DNA of 29,222 bases, taken from assembly GCA_030151165.1 (NCBI GenBank), contig JASLEM010000291.1, forward strand, positions 1-29,222. Reading direction: 5' to 3'. Shown in pieces: positions 16,533 through 24,711 of this stretch. Below the pieces are notes generated by a model. That model searched no databases, was not told where the DNA came from, and saw only the letters and a list, made by a program, of their open reading frames with translations. The stretch is from Burkholderiaceae bacterium (GTDB taxonomy: Bacteria; Pseudomonadota; Gammaproteobacteria; Burkholderiales; Burkholderiaceae). Each line of letters begins with the position of its first letter. Within the stretch, counting starts at the first letter, position 1. Made by a program: the position numbers and the translations under genes.

Positions 16533-18346
16533 TTCGCACCTCTCCCGGTCTTCTTCGGCGCCGCGTCGACGACGGGGCGCGGCTTCGGCGGCGGCACGTC
16601 GCGCGAGCGCGCGAGCGACTTCGACCGGCTCGTCAGCCCTTCGGCCAGCAGCGTCTCCCGCTCGATTTCGAACTCGACGTCGCCTGCGCGCTCGTCGGCC
16701 TGCGCGTTGAGCGCGGCGATCTGCGCGTCGATCGCCTTGCGGTGGTTCGCGAGCTCCTTGAGGCGGCGCTCGTGGTCGCGCTGGCGCAAAGCCGTCGCTG
16801 CGTTCTCCTGCGCTTCCTGTGCGACGCGCGCGGTGCCGGTGAGCACCTTGTCGCCCGACAGGTAGACGTCCACGAGGTCCACGCCGTGGTCGCCCATCAC
16901 GAACTCGCGCACCTGGTGCGAATGCGGCATGCCGCGCGACTTCAGCACCTGCAGCGTGCGCGTGCGCTCGCCGTTGGCGGCGACGTTGGACAGCAGGATC
17001 CAGGTGTCCATCAGCGACGAGACGCCGACCTGCGAATCCGCCACGTCCTCCATGCCGCCCCGGGTCAGGCTCGTGAACAGCGCGGTGACGCCCTGCTGCT
17101 TGAGGAAGTCGATCAGGCGCATCAGCGTCGGCTTGAGCGACGCGTCGTCGTGGTGGATCGTGAGGTTGCTGATCGGGTCGACCACCACCACCGAGGGCTT
17201 CAGGTCGCGCACGGTGCGGTACATGTGGACGAGATGCTGCTCGAGGCCGTGCAGCGTCGGGCGCGAGGCGTCGATGTGCAGCAGGCCGGCCTTCTCCCAC
17301 TGCGCGAGGTCGATGCCGATCGAGCTCATGTTGCGCTTCAGCTGGCTCGCCGACTCCTCGTAGGCGAACAGCAGCGCGCGCTCGCCGCGCCGGCAGGCCG
17401 CGTCGACGAAGCTCGCGCCCACGCTGCTCTTGCCGGTGCCCGGCGCGCCGGAGACCAGCGCGCTGCTGCCGCGGAAGACGCCCGCGCCGCTCAGCATGTC
17501 GTCGAGCCCCTCGATGCCGGTGCCGACGCGCTCGCCGCTGGCCTGGTGGTCGAGCCGCATCGACGTGATGGGCAGCACCGCGACGCCGTCGGCCGCGATC
17601 AGGAACGGGTATTCGTTGGTGCCGTGCGCGGTGCCGCGGTACTTGACCACGCGCAGCCGGCGCGTCGAGACCTGGTCGACGATGCGGTGGTCGAGCAGGA
17701 TCACGCAGTCGGCGACGTACTCCTCGAGCCCGTAGCGCGTCAGCGACTGGTCGCCGCGCTCGCCGGTGATCACCGCCGTGACGCCGCGATCCTTCAGCCA
17801 GCGGAACAGGCGCCGCAGCTCGGCGCGCAGCACGGCGTGGTTCGGCAGGCCGGAGAACAGCGCCTCGAGCGTGTCGAGCACCACGCGCTTCGCGCCGATC
17901 GAGTCGATCGCGTAGCCGAGGCGGATGAACAGGCCCTCGAGGTCGTACTCGCCGGTCTCCTCGATTTCGTTGCGCTCGATGTGCACGTGGTCGACGGCGA
18001 TCTTCCTGTCACGCTGCAACTGCTCCAGGTCGACGCCGAGCGAGCGCAGGTTCTGCGCGAGCTCGTCGGCGCTCTCCTCGAACATCATGAAGACGCCCGG
18101 CTCGTCGAACTGCGTCGCCCCGCGCACGAGGAATTCGGCCGCGAGCATCGTCTTGCCGGAGCCGGCCGAACCGCACACCAGCGTCGGCCGGCCGCGCGGC
18201 AGGCCGCCTTCGGTGATCTCGTCGAGGCCCGGGATGCCCGTCGCGGCCTTGGGCAGCGTCGGGGCGATCGTGGAGGCAGCGGTTGCCGCGGTTGTCGACG
18301 ACTTGGCTTTCGAGTCCGCGGTCTTGGAGGTCTTGGAGCGTGCCAT
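16529..18346 (-). CDS. kaiC: KaiC-family double RecA-domain ATPase
   Basis: At 605 aa this is longer than cyanobacterial KaiC (519). The CI domain has Walker A GSAGSGKT (59-66) and catalytic Glu pair E90-E91 in [10 protein letters not shown]. The CII domain has Walker A GAPGTGKS (300-307) and E330-E331 in [10 protein letters not shown]. The phosphorylation segment reads [16 protein letters not shown], which puts S443-S444 where Synechococcus KaiC has Ser431-Thr432. Two serines there resemble the KaiC2 type. There is an N-terminal basic tail of about 35 residues and a C-terminal charged, probably coiled-coil tail of about 85 residues. KaiC is an ATPase and autokinase; here it heads an operon with two kaiB genes and a hybrid kinase. 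A 271-bp gap to the divergent small-protein gene must hold its promoter, but I see no clear -35/-10. Confidence 0.93.
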   Translation of the reverse strand: MARSKTSKTADSKAKSSTTAATAASTIAPTLPKAATGIPGLDEITEGGLPRGRPTLVCGSAGSGKTMLAAEFLVRGATQFDEPGVFMMFEESADELAQNLRSLGVDLEQLQRDRKIAVDHVHIERNEIEETGEYDLEGLFIRLGYAIDSIGAKRVVLDTLEALFSGLPNHAVLRAELRRLFRWLKDRGVTAVITGERGDQSLTRYGLEEYVADCVILLDHRIVDQVSTRRLRVVKYRGTAHGTNEYPFLIAADGVAVLPITSMRLDHQASGERVGTGIEGLDDMLSGAGVFRGSSALVSGAPGTGKSSVGASFVDAACRRGERALLFAYEESASQLKRNMSSIGIDLAQWEKAGLLHIDASRPTLHGLEQHLVHMYRTVRDLKPSVVVVDPISNLTIHHDDASLKPTLMRLIDFLKQQGVTALFTSLTRGGMEDVADSQVGVSSLMDTWILLSNVAANGERTRTLQVLKSRGMPHSHQVREFVMGDHGVDLVDVYLSGDKVLTGTARVAQEAQENAATALRQRDHERRLKELANHRKAIDAQIAALNAQADERAGDVEFEIERETLLAEGLTSRSKSLARSRDVPPPKPRPVVDAAPKKTGRGAK

Positions 18347-18617
18347 CAGTCGTGTTCCCAGGGCTTTCGTGCTGGAGGAGGGGGGCAATGGATCGGGGCG
18401 CGGCGGACCGGAAGGTCGCCGCGCGAGCGACTTAGGCAACCAGTGTGCCCGGCAGCGGGTGGACGTTCGATCCGCCCTCCTGTCGAGTTCGCAGCCCGCA
18501 CGGGCCGGCGCGGAAGAACTTGCTGAAACTGTCGCCCCGCGCGGGAAAACCCGTCGCGCATGCCTTACCATTTCGCGCCACAGCCCTTTCCACCCACCAT
18601 CCCTGACGGAGCCCCCC

Positions 18618-18761
18618 ATGGCCAAGGAACAACGCGCCAGCAAGAACACCAAGAAGCCGAAGAAGGACGCCCCGCCGCCGAAGGCCGCCGGCGCGGATCG
18701 CCCGACGGCGCCGGTGACCAGCGTCGCCCCGAAGGGCAAGCTGGCGAAGAAGCTGGCTTGA
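18618..18761 (+). CDS. 47-aa Lys/Pro/Ala-rich basic protein
   Basis: The reading frame is MAKEQRASKNTKKPKKDAPP, then an Ala/Pro-rich stretch, ending GKLAKKLA and a TGA. Nine or so lysines make it strongly basic and probably disordered. The ATG follows GGAG at 18608-18611 at a normal spacing. Very similar short MAKEQR...NKKPKK proteins are widely annotated as hypothetical in betaproteobacteria, which is why I accept this frame although it is short. Its function is unknown; a nucleic-acid-binding or ribosome-associated role would fit its charge. It is divergent from kaiC and 64 bases upstream of the MOSC gene. Confidence 0.75.
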   Translation: MAKEQRASKNTKKPKKDAPPPKAAGADRPTAPVTSVAPKGKLAKKLA

Positions 18762-18825
18762 CGGCCCTGCGAGGCGGCGGCCCGCGCCCGGCGCCTCGCG
18801 ACCACGACGTGCCGGACGGGCGGCG

Positions 18826-19359
18826 ATGAACGACCTGCGCTCGCTGACCCGCCAATTCCCGCGGGCCGGCCGCATCGAGGCGATCTACCTGCGGCCCGCG
18901 CGCGACGCGCGGGCCGTCTCGGTGCCGTCGACGATCGCGCTCGTCTCGCGCGGGCTCGAGGGCGATCGCAGCGCCGCCAAGGCGCCGTCGCGCCCGGAGG
19001 GCGGCAAGCGCCAGGTCACGCTGATCCAGGCCGAACACATTCCGCTAATCGGCGGCTGGACCGACCACGACATCGACCCCGCCGACCTGCGCCGCAACCT
19101 CGTCGTCTCCGGCGTGAACCTGCTCGCGCAGCGCTCGCCCTTCGCCGACCAGCCGCTGCGCGTGCGCCTCGGGCGAGACGTGCTGCTCGAGATCACCGGC
19201 CCGTGCGACCCGTGCTCGAAGATGGAAGCGCTGCTCGGCCCGGGCGGCTACAACGCGATGCGCGGCCACGGCGGCACGACCGCGCGCGTGCTGCAGGGCG
19301 GCACGATCGCCGTGGGCGACGCGGTCGTCGTCGAACCCGCCGCGCCGGCGTCCGCCTGA
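18826..19359 (+). CDS. MOSC-domain protein
   Basis: The 177-aa protein is a single MOSC (molybdenum cofactor sulfurase C-terminal) domain. The core sequence GKRQVTLIQAEHIPLI, the DLRRNLVVSGVNLLA segment, and the ITGPCDPCSKME motif with C127 and C130 are typical. The conserved cysteine in G-P-C-x-P-C is the one proposed to hold sulfur or bind the molybdenum cofactor. Stand-alone bacterial MOSC proteins (YiiM/YuaD-like) are linked to cofactor-dependent reduction or sulfur transfer, but this one has no cofactor genes beside it. The start ATG is preceded by GGGCGGCG, a modest ribosome binding site. Its stop faces that of the convergent esterase gene across 24 bases. Confidence 0.88.
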   Translation: MNDLRSLTRQFPRAGRIEAIYLRPARDARAVSVPSTIALVSRGLEGDRSAAKAPSRPEGGKRQVTLIQAEHIPLIGGWTDHDIDPADLRRNLVVSGVNLLAQRSPFADQPLRVRLGRDVLLEITGPCDPCSKMEALLGPGGYNAMRGHGGTTARVLQGGTIAVGDAVVVEPAAPASA

Positions 19360-19383
19360 CGCCTCGCCGCGCTGCCGGTTCGT

Positions 19384-20049
19384 TCAGGCCGTGAGCACCT
19401 TCACGAGCCACGCCTCGATGTCGCGCTCTTCTTCGGGCGATACCCCGTGCTGTATCGGATAGTCGTGCCACTCGACCGCGTAGCCGAGCCCGAGCAGCGT
19501 GTCGCGCGACGCGGTGCCCGCGGCGATCGGCACGACGCCGTCCTGGCGGCCGTGGCCCATGAAGATCGGCACGTCGCGGTTGGCCTCGCTGCGTTCGGCC
19601 GCGGTGGCGGGCGCGAGCGCGAGGTAGCCGGACATGTCCAGCAGCCCGGCCAGGCGCTGCGGCGCGCGCACACCGACGAGCAGCGCCATGACGCCGCCTT
19701 GCGAGAAGCCGCCGAGCACGATGCGCGACGCCGGCACGCCGAGGGCGATCTCGCGCTCGATCACCGCCTGCACCGCGGCCGCCGAGGCGCGCAGGCCGGC
19801 CTCGTCCTGCCTGCTGACGATGTCCATGCCGCGGATGTCGTACCAGGACGGCATCTCCATGCCGCCGTTGACGGTCACCGGCTGGATCGGCGCGGCCGGG
19901 AACACCCAGCGCACCGGGCCGACCGCGGACAGGTCCATGCTGGAGACGAACGACAGGAAGTCGGTGGGCGAGGCGCCGAGGCCGTGCATCACGATGACGG
20001 TGGCGGCGGGGGTCTCGCCGGGCGAGAAGTCGAGGGTTTTCAGGGCCAT
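19384..20049 (-). CDS. Alpha/beta-hydrolase carboxylesterase/phospholipase
   Basis: This 221-aa protein belongs to the Abhydrolase_2 family (carboxylesterase II, lysophospholipase/acyl-protein thioesterase). The catalytic triad is S116 in GGFSQGG, D170 in GRQDGVVP, and H201 in YPIQHGV. The oxyanion motif VMHGLGA lies at 20-26. There is no signal peptide, so it is cytosolic. It hydrolyses short-chain acyl esters or acts as a depalmitoylase-like enzyme; the natural substrate is not clear. The start ATG carries the same upstream GTATGCTGGCGCC as the phosphatase gene at 4713 and no Shine-Dalgarno, which suggests leaderless expression. Confidence 0.92.
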   Translation of the reverse strand: MALKTLDFSPGETPAATVIVMHGLGASPTDFLSFVSSMDLSAVGPVRWVFPAAPIQPVTVNGGMEMPSWYDIRGMDIVSRQDEAGLRASAAAVQAVIEREIALGVPASRIVLGGFSQGGVMALLVGVRAPQRLAGLLDMSGYLALAPATAAERSEANRDVPIFMGHGRQDGVVPIAAGTASRDTLLGLGYAVEWHDYPIQHGVSPEEERDIEAWLVKVLTA

Positions 20050-20062
20050 GGCGCCAGCATAC
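20050..20062 (-). promoter_or_regulatory. Candidate leaderless promoter (-10 TATGCT) for the esterase gene
   Basis: On the minus strand the sequence is GTATGCTGGCGCCATG with the ATG as start codon, identical over 16 bases to the phosphatase start at 4713. The -10 hexamer ends six bases before the ATG, so the mRNA would start at the start codon. A T-rich GTTTTGGG precedes it, but no -35 consensus is seen. Confidence 0.5.
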
Positions 20063-20143
20063 CCAAAACGCCGGCGGCCACGGCCGCGCGCGCAGGAGCC
20101 GCGCGCGTCGCGCGCGCCCTCCCGCGGGCCGATGCGGCGCGGG

Positions 20144-20560
20144 CTAGAGCTGCGTCGGGTGGTCGCTGCGCGGACGGTTCGCGGCGGGGACGTCGCTCGC
20201 CGGCAGCGCCTCGAGGTTGCTGTAGCCCGTCGGCAGCCACAGCTTGATGCGCAGGTTGCCGTCGGACGGCACCTCGAACTGGTAGCCCTGCAGCAGCTCG
20301 GCCTTGTCGCCGTCGCGGTTGATGACGACGTAGTGGCCCTTGCGCAGGATCGGCGGGACGAGCCACGACTGCTGGCCGCCGGCGCCGACGCTGCCGATGT
20401 AGATCAGCCCCTTGGCGTGCGATTGCCAGTCGGCGGCGAAGCTGTCGCTGGTGACGGGGGGTTGCGCGGCGGCCGCGGCGGTGGCCGCCGTCATCAGGGC
20501 CGCGGCGACGAGCGCGCCGGCGATGACATGCAACGCGAACGATGAGCCATGAGTCTTCAT
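20144..20560 (-). CDS. Small secreted protein of unknown function
   Basis: The 138-aa product has a Sec-type signal peptide: a short basic start, a long Ala/Leu hydrophobic core (about 8-32) and an AAAAA-Q cleavage region. The mature part of about 105 residues has alternating beta-like stretches (GLIYIGSVGAG, WLVPPILRKGHYVVINRD, LRIKLWLPTGY). I recognise no family. It is likely periplasmic or outer-membrane-facing. It lies on the same strand as trpS and the esterase gene, with gaps of 158 and 94 bases, so it probably has its own transcript. Confidence 0.75.
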   Translation of the reverse strand: MKTHGSSFALHVIAGALVAAALMTAATAAAAAQPPVTSDSFAADWQSHAKGLIYIGSVGAGGQQSWLVPPILRKGHYVVINRDGDKAELLQGYQFEVPSDGNLRIKLWLPTGYSNLEALPASDVPAANRPRSDHPTQL

Positions 20561-20718
20561 GAGGGAACCTCGCTTTCGCTTCGTTCAGGAGCGACGCGCC
20601 GGGGCGACTCGGTGGATCGGCGGCGCGCCGGCTCCATGGTGCGCCAATTTCGGCGTGCTGTCCTTGCCCGCGGGCTCGAAAGTGTTGCTGCCGGGTGAAC
20701 GCGGCAGCGTCGACGCCG

Positions 20719-22017
20719 TCAGTCGACCTCGAGGAACCGGTCGAGCGCCGCGCGCGCGGCGGCCTCGTCGGCGCCCACGGTGACGGGCGCTCCGGCGAGC
20801 GCGGCCGCGCCCTCCTTCTTCAGGCGCGCGACCCAGGTGCCGGCCTCGCGGCCCTGCTCGAAGCCCTTGCTCTGCAGCAGCACGGCGTCGCCACCGGCCG
20901 CGACGAGCTTGAAATAGAACAGGCCGTCGGCCTCGCGGTACTGCTTGAAGGTGGCGAGCGCGGGGCCGGCGTCGGCCTTCTTCGCCTCGGCGGCGGCCTT
21001 CGGGATCGCGTTGAAGCGGCGCAGGCCCACCGCCTGGCGCAGCTCGGCGAGGAAGGGGCCGGCGATCGCGCGGGCCTTGCGGGCGCCGACCTGGAGCTGC
21101 TCCTCGATGCGTTCGGGGTGCGCCATCAGCTCCTCGTACGCGGCGCGCTGCGGGCCGACCTCGCGCTCGATCGTCTCGTGCAAGCGCTTCTTCGCCTCGC
21201 CCCACGCGAGGCCGGCGCGCAGCTCGGCGTGGAAGGCCTCGCGCTCGGGCGCGGTGGCGAAGGCGTCGAACAGCGTCACGAGGTGCGACGAGTCCGGATC
21301 CTTGGGCTCGCCCGGCAGCTTCGAGTCGGTGACGACGCGCGCGATCGCCTGCGCGAGGCCCTTCGAGCCGCCTTCGAACAGCGGGATCGTGTTGTCGTAG
21401 CTCTTCGACATCTTGCGACCGTCGAGGCCCGGAAGCAGTTCGGTCGCTTCCTCCGTGACGGCCTCGGGCAGCGTGAACAGCGCCTTGCCGTCGCCGAAGA
21501 GGTGGTTGAAGCGCTGTGCGATGTCGCGCGCCATCTCGATGTGCTGCACCTGGTCCTTGCCGACCGGTACCTGGTGCGCGTTGAACATCAGGATGTCCGC
21601 CGCCATCAGGATCGGGTAGCTGAACAGGCCCATGTTGATGCCGTCGTCGGGCTCGCCGCCGGCGTTCGCGTCGACCGCGGCCTTGTAGGCGTGCGCGCGG
21701 TTCATCATGCCCTTAGGCGTGACGCAGGTCAGCAACCACATCAGCTCGGGGATCTCGGGCACGTCGCTCTGGCGATAGAAGGTCACGCGCTCCGGGTCGA
21801 GCCCGGCGGCCAGCCAGGTGGCCGACAGCGCGAGGCGCGAGCGCTCGACGCGCGCCGGGTCGTCGCACTTGACCAGCGCGTGGTAGTCGGCCATGAACAG
21901 GAAGCTCTCGACGCCGTCGCGCCGGCTGGCCGCGATCGCGGGGCGGATCGCGCCGACGTAGTTGCCGAGGTGCGGGGTGCCGGTGGTGGTGATGCCGGTG
22001 AGGACGCGAACTGTCAT
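20719..22017 (-). CDS. trpS: Tryptophanyl-tRNA synthetase with C-terminal extension
   Basis: This class I synthetase charges tRNA-Trp. The HIGH-type motif is TPHLGN (14-19), the KMSKS motif is KMSKS (202-206), and the family signature [18 protein letters not shown] and GKDQ region are all present. Usual bacterial TrpS is 325-350 aa. This protein has 432, and about 80 extra residues follow the synthetase body after roughly residue 345. The extension contains a [16 protein letters not shown] and LLQSKGF stretch that reads like a YegP/DUF1508-type small domain; that comparison is my inference. Similar extensions are common in betaproteobacterial TrpS as I recall. The gene has 85 bases to the upstream VOC gene on the same strand. 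Confidence 0.95.
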   Translation of the reverse strand: MTVRVLTGITTTGTPHLGNYVGAIRPAIAASRRDGVESFLFMADYHALVKCDDPARVERSRLALSATWLAAGLDPERVTFYRQSDVPEIPELMWLLTCVTPKGMMNRAHAYKAAVDANAGGEPDDGINMGLFSYPILMAADILMFNAHQVPVGKDQVQHIEMARDIAQRFNHLFGDGKALFTLPEAVTEEATELLPGLDGRKMSKSYDNTIPLFEGGSKGLAQAIARVVTDSKLPGEPKDPDSSHLVTLFDAFATAPEREAFHAELRAGLAWGEAKKRLHETIEREVGPQRAAYEELMAHPERIEEQLQVGARKARAIAGPFLAELRQAVGLRRFNAIPKAAAEAKKADAGPALATFKQYREADGLFYFKLVAAGGDAVLLQSKGFEQGREAGTWVARLKKEGAAALAGAPVTVGADEAAARAALDRFLEVD

Positions 22018-22102
22018 GGGGGAGCCAACGGTCGGGGGAGTGAAATTCGACTGTACCCGAGCGCGGCGGGCGGGACGGCTGGCGCGGGCTTCGCCGAGCC
22101 CG

Positions 22103-22492
22103 TCAGCTGTCCGCGTTCGCGAAGTTCAGCTCCACGCCATTGCCCGCCGGATCGCGGAAGAACAGCTGCACCTGCGGCGTGCCGGGCACGCGGGCGGTGC
22201 GGTAGACCAGGCCGCGCTGCATCAGCGTCGTCTCGAACTGGCCGAGGCCGGTGCAGTCGAAGGCGGTGTGGTCGAAGGTCGTGCGCGCGTCGGTGCGGCG
22301 GTCCTCCCCCGGCGCGGCCAGGCTCAGGTGCAGCACCGCGCGGCGGCCGGCGTAGAGCCAGTAGCCGAAGCTGTCGAACGGCGGCCGCGGGCCGACCTCC
22401 AGCCCGACGACGTCGACATAGAACGCGCACAGCGCGTCCATCAGCGGGCGCGGCGCGCGCAGGTTGTAGTGGCTGAGGCCGAGGGCGGGCAT
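22103..22492 (-). CDS. VOC-superfamily (glyoxalase/dioxygenase-like) protein
   Basis: The protein is 129 aa from the ATG at 22492 ([21 protein letters not shown]). The paired beta-alpha-beta-beta-beta modules of the vicinal oxygen chelate fold are visible: HYNLRAP at the start of the first, and [16 protein letters not shown] plus [17 protein letters not shown] at the second. Candidate metal ligands are the His of LSHYN, the His of FDHTAF and the Glu of GVELNF. The enzyme class (glyoxalase, dioxygenase, or fosfomycin-type) cannot be told. An ATG at 22546 in the same frame would add 18 residues that do not fit the fold, so I prefer the shorter start. A TATGCT hexamer at 22542-22547 on the minus strand could be its -10. 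Confidence 0.85.
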   Translation of the reverse strand: MPALGLSHYNLRAPRPLMDALCAFYVDVVGLEVGPRPPFDSFGYWLYAGRRAVLHLSLAAPGEDRRTDARTTFDHTAFDCTGLGQFETTLMQRGLVYRTARVPGTPQVQLFFRDPAGNGVELNFANADS

Positions 22493-22587
22493 GGTGGCGG
22501 GCGGGTTGTGCAGGGGTGGCGTGCAGCGAACGCCTGCCGGCAGCATACTGCGCGCAGCCCCGATCCCGCGACCGCGAAAGGCCCGCC

Positions 22588-23724
22588 ATGCCCGACCATC
22601 CCCGCACCGGACTGCAACTGCGCTCGCTCGTGACGCCCGAGGGCGACCTGCGGCTGTCGCTCGAGACCGTCGAGGTGCCGCTGCCGCGCGCCGACGAGGT
22701 CATCGTGCGCATCGAGGCCACGCCGATCAACCCGTCCGACCTCGGCGTGCTGCTGGGCGCGGCGGATCCGGCGACGGCGGTGCTGTCCGGCACGGCCGAC
22801 CACCCGGTCGCGACGCTGCGCATCCCCGAGGCGGCGCGCGCCTCGATGAAGGTACGCGCCGGCAACTCGATGCCGGCGGGCAACGAGGGCGCGGGGATCG
22901 TGGTCGCGGCCGGGTCGTCCGACGCGGCGCAGGCGCTGATGCGCCGGCCGGTCGCGGTGCTGGGCGGCGCGATGTACTCGCACTTCCGCTGCGTGGCCGC
23001 CGCCGACTGCCTGCCGCTGCCCGAAGGCACGACACCGGTCGACGGCGCGTCGGCGTTCATCAACCCGTTGACGGCGCTCGGGATGGTCGAGACGATGCGC
23101 CGCGAGGGCCATCGCGCGCTGGTGCACACGGCGGCGGCGTCCAACCTCGGCCAGATGCTCAACCGGCTGTGCCTGCAGGACGGCGTGGCGCTGGTCAACA
23201 TCGTGCGCAAGCCCGAGCAGGTGGCGCTGCTGCGCGAGCAGGGCGCCGCGCACGTCGTCGACAGCGGATCGCCCGCGTTCATGGCCGAGCTGACCGACGC
23301 GTTCACCGCGACCGGCGCGACGCTCGCGTTCGACGCCACCGGCGGCGGCCAGCTCGCGAGCCGGATCCTGTCGGCGATGGAGGCGGCGCTCGCGAAGACG
23401 ACGCCCGTCCTCGGCCGCTACGGCACGTCGACGCACAAGCAGGTCTACCTCTACGGCGGGCTCGACACCTCGCCGACCGAGATCGTGCGCAACTTCGGCA
23501 TGTCCTGGGGCGTGGGCGGCTGGCTCGTGTTCCCGTTCCTGCAGAAGCTCGGCGCCGAGCGGGCGGCGGCGCTGAAGGCGCGCGTCGCGGCCGAGCTGAA
23601 GACGACGTTCCGCAGCCACTACTCGCGCGAGGTGTCGCTCGCCGAGGCGCTGCAGCCGGCCAGCATCGCGGCCTACGGCCGGCGCGCGACGGGCGAGAAA
23701 TTCCTCATCAACCCATCGCGCTGA
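22588..23724 (+). CDS. Zinc-independent MDR oxidoreductase (quinone-reductase-like)
   Basis: This 378-aa protein belongs to the medium-chain dehydrogenase/reductase superfamily. The N-terminal GroES-like domain includes DEVIVRIEATPINPSDLG (about 33-50) and GNEGAGIVVAAG. The nucleotide-binding domain has ALVHTAAASNLGQML in place of the usual GxGxxG-bearing AAxxGVG motif, the arrangement seen in quinone oxidoreductase-type members. The cysteine cluster of zinc alcohol dehydrogenases is missing, so no catalytic zinc is expected. It probably reduces enones or quinones with NAD(P)H. A GAAAGG ribosome binding site at 22576-22581 supports the ATG at 22588. The TetR gene follows after 72 bases on the same strand. 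Confidence 0.88.
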   Translation: MPDHPRTGLQLRSLVTPEGDLRLSLETVEVPLPRADEVIVRIEATPINPSDLGVLLGAADPATAVLSGTADHPVATLRIPEAARASMKVRAGNSMPAGNEGAGIVVAAGSSDAAQALMRRPVAVLGGAMYSHFRCVAAADCLPLPEGTTPVDGASAFINPLTALGMVETMRREGHRALVHTAAASNLGQMLNRLCLQDGVALVNIVRKPEQVALLREQGAAHVVDSGSPAFMAELTDAFTATGATLAFDATGGGQLASRILSAMEAALAKTTPVLGRYGTSTHKQVYLYGGLDTSPTEIVRNFGMSWGVGGWLVFPFLQKLGAERAAALKARVAAELKTTFRSHYSREVSLAEALQPASIAAYGRRATGEKFLINPSR

Positions 23725-23766
23725 GGCGAGGCGCGGGCGTCGCCGGCGGCGATCGTCGCTAAAGTA

Positions 23767-23780
23767 CGAGTCTTTGCTCG
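23767..23780. promoter_or_regulatory. Putative TetR operator, degenerate copy at the tetR start
   Basis: CGAGTCTTTGCTCG matches the perfect palindrome CGAGCAATTGCTCG in 11 of 14 positions. It lies 17 bases upstream of the regulator's ATG and just after a TAAAGT that could be its -10, so binding would block the regulator's own promoter. A second, overlapping inverted repeat (GAGTC...GACTC) leaves some doubt about the exact site. Confidence 0.5.
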
Positions 23781-23796
23781 CTTTCGACTCCGCCGC

Positions 23797-24486
23797 ATGC
23801 CCACCGCCCGCAAACGCCCCTCGCTGAAGCCGCGCAAGATCCCGCAGCAGTCGCGCGCCGAGCAGACCGTCGCGACGATCCTGGAGGCCGCGGCGCGCAT
23901 CCTGGAACGCGAAGGCCTCGAGGGGCTGAACACCAACCTCGTCGCGAAGCGCGCGGGCGTGAGCATCGGCTCGCTGTACCAGTATTTCCCGGGCAAGGAC
24001 GCGCTGATCGTCGCACTGAGCCTGCGCGAGCGCGCGCTGTTTCACGACGAGGCGCAGGGTGCGCTCGAAGAGCCGACCGGCGCGGCGGCGCTGAAGCGCC
24101 TGATCGCCGTCTCCGTGCACCAGCAGCTGCGCCGCCCGGTGCTCGCGCGGCTGCTCGACTTCGAGGAGATGCGCGCGCCCATCGCGAAGGAGCTCGCGGC
24201 GTCCAAGGACGGTTTCGGCGCGCTGATCGGCCACGTGCTGTCGCACGACGACATCCCGCCGCCGCCGGACCTGGCGATCGCCATCGACGACGTCGGCACC
24301 ATCCTGCGCGCGATGACCGATGCCGCCGGCGAACGCGGCGAGGTGGATCGCGCCGAGCTGGAGCGCCGGATCGGCCGCGCGTTGTCGGGCTACCTCGGCA
24401 TCGCCGACGGCGCGCCCGCGAAAGTGCCCGGCCGGAAGACGAAGACCCCCGCGAAGCCTCCGCGCCGAGCCGCCACGCGCGCCTGA
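23797..24486 (+). CDS. TetR/AcrR-family transcriptional regulator
   Basis: The 229-aa protein has a typical TetR N-terminal helix-turn-helix: an AEQTVATILEAAARILE helix, then LNTNLVAKRAGVSIGSLYQYFPGKDALI (about 46-73) with the classic Y-Q-Y-F-x-x-K-D end. The C-terminal domain is ligand-binding and diverse; a basic Lys/Pro/Arg tail of about 20 residues closes the protein. Members repress nearby genes until a small ligand binds. The sequence offers a likely operator: an imperfect copy of a 14-bp palindrome at its own start, and two perfect copies in the gap behind it, before the VOC gene. The VOC gene is therefore the most likely target, and the regulator itself by feedback. Confidence 0.92.
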   Translation: MPTARKRPSLKPRKIPQQSRAEQTVATILEAAARILEREGLEGLNTNLVAKRAGVSIGSLYQYFPGKDALIVALSLRERALFHDEAQGALEEPTGAAALKRLIAVSVHQQLRRPVLARLLDFEEMRAPIAKELAASKDGFGALIGHVLSHDDIPPPPDLAIAIDDVGTILRAMTDAAGERGEVDRAELERRIGRALSGYLGIADGAPAKVPGRKTKTPAKPPRRAATRA

Positions 24487-24489
24487 ATG

Positions 24490-24503
24490 CGAGCAATTGC
24501 TCG
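24490..24503. promoter_or_regulatory. Putative TetR operator, perfect palindrome copy 1
   Basis: CGAGCAATTGCTCG is a perfect 14-bp palindrome, starting three bases after the tetR stop codon. An identical copy lies 104 bases downstream, centre to centre, near ten helical turns. Such AT-cored palindromes are rare in this GC-rich sequence. Confidence 0.65.
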
Positions 24504-24584
24504 AGCCCTCGGCGCGCGCCACGTCAGGATCGCGGCGCCGCCGCGGGAGCGCGCGCCACGCGCGGGCGCGCGGCGCAATGCGAG

Positions 24585-24613
24585 TTTCGGAATCGAGCAA
24601 TTGCTCGCAAAAT
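24585..24613 (+). promoter_or_regulatory. Candidate VOC promoter with operator in the spacer
   Basis: CAAAAT at 24608-24613 could be a -10 element (4 of 6 consensus bases), with TTTCGG at 24585-24590 exactly 17 bases upstream as a poor -35. The spacer holds the second palindrome. This geometry would let a bound dimer exclude RNA polymerase. The start codon would follow after about 90 bases of leader. Confidence 0.35.
24594..24607. promoter_or_regulatory. Putative TetR operator, perfect palindrome copy 2
   Basis: This is the second exact copy of CGAGCAATTGCTCG, 104 bp upstream of the VOC start codon region (ATG at 24712). It sits inside the best promoter candidate of the 225-bp gap between tetR and the VOC gene. 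Confidence 0.65.
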
Positions 24614-24711
24614 CGACGTCAGGGAAAGCGCTCCCGCCGGCACCGCTGCAGAGGTCCGGCCGGAGGGCGATCCCGCTCATCCGAGACCGTCCATTCCAAG
24701 CGAGAAATTCC

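Noticed and set aside
16742..18526. A 594-codon open frame on the plus strand opposite kaiC
   Set aside because: It mirrors kaiC codon structure and shows no family features.
18541..18557. GCGGGAAAACCCGTCGC as an intrinsic terminator
   Set aside because: The stem is only four pairs (CGGG/CCCG) and no U-tract follows on either strand.
22534..22543. CTGCCGGCAG palindrome in the divergent VOC/oxidoreductase gap as an operator
   Set aside because: A ten-base GC palindrome is expected by chance at this base composition and it has no second copy nearby.
22441..24600. A 719-codon open frame on the minus strand opposite the oxidoreductase and tetR genes
   Set aside because: The opposite strand holds two clear protein families; this frame is an Arg/His-rich shadow.
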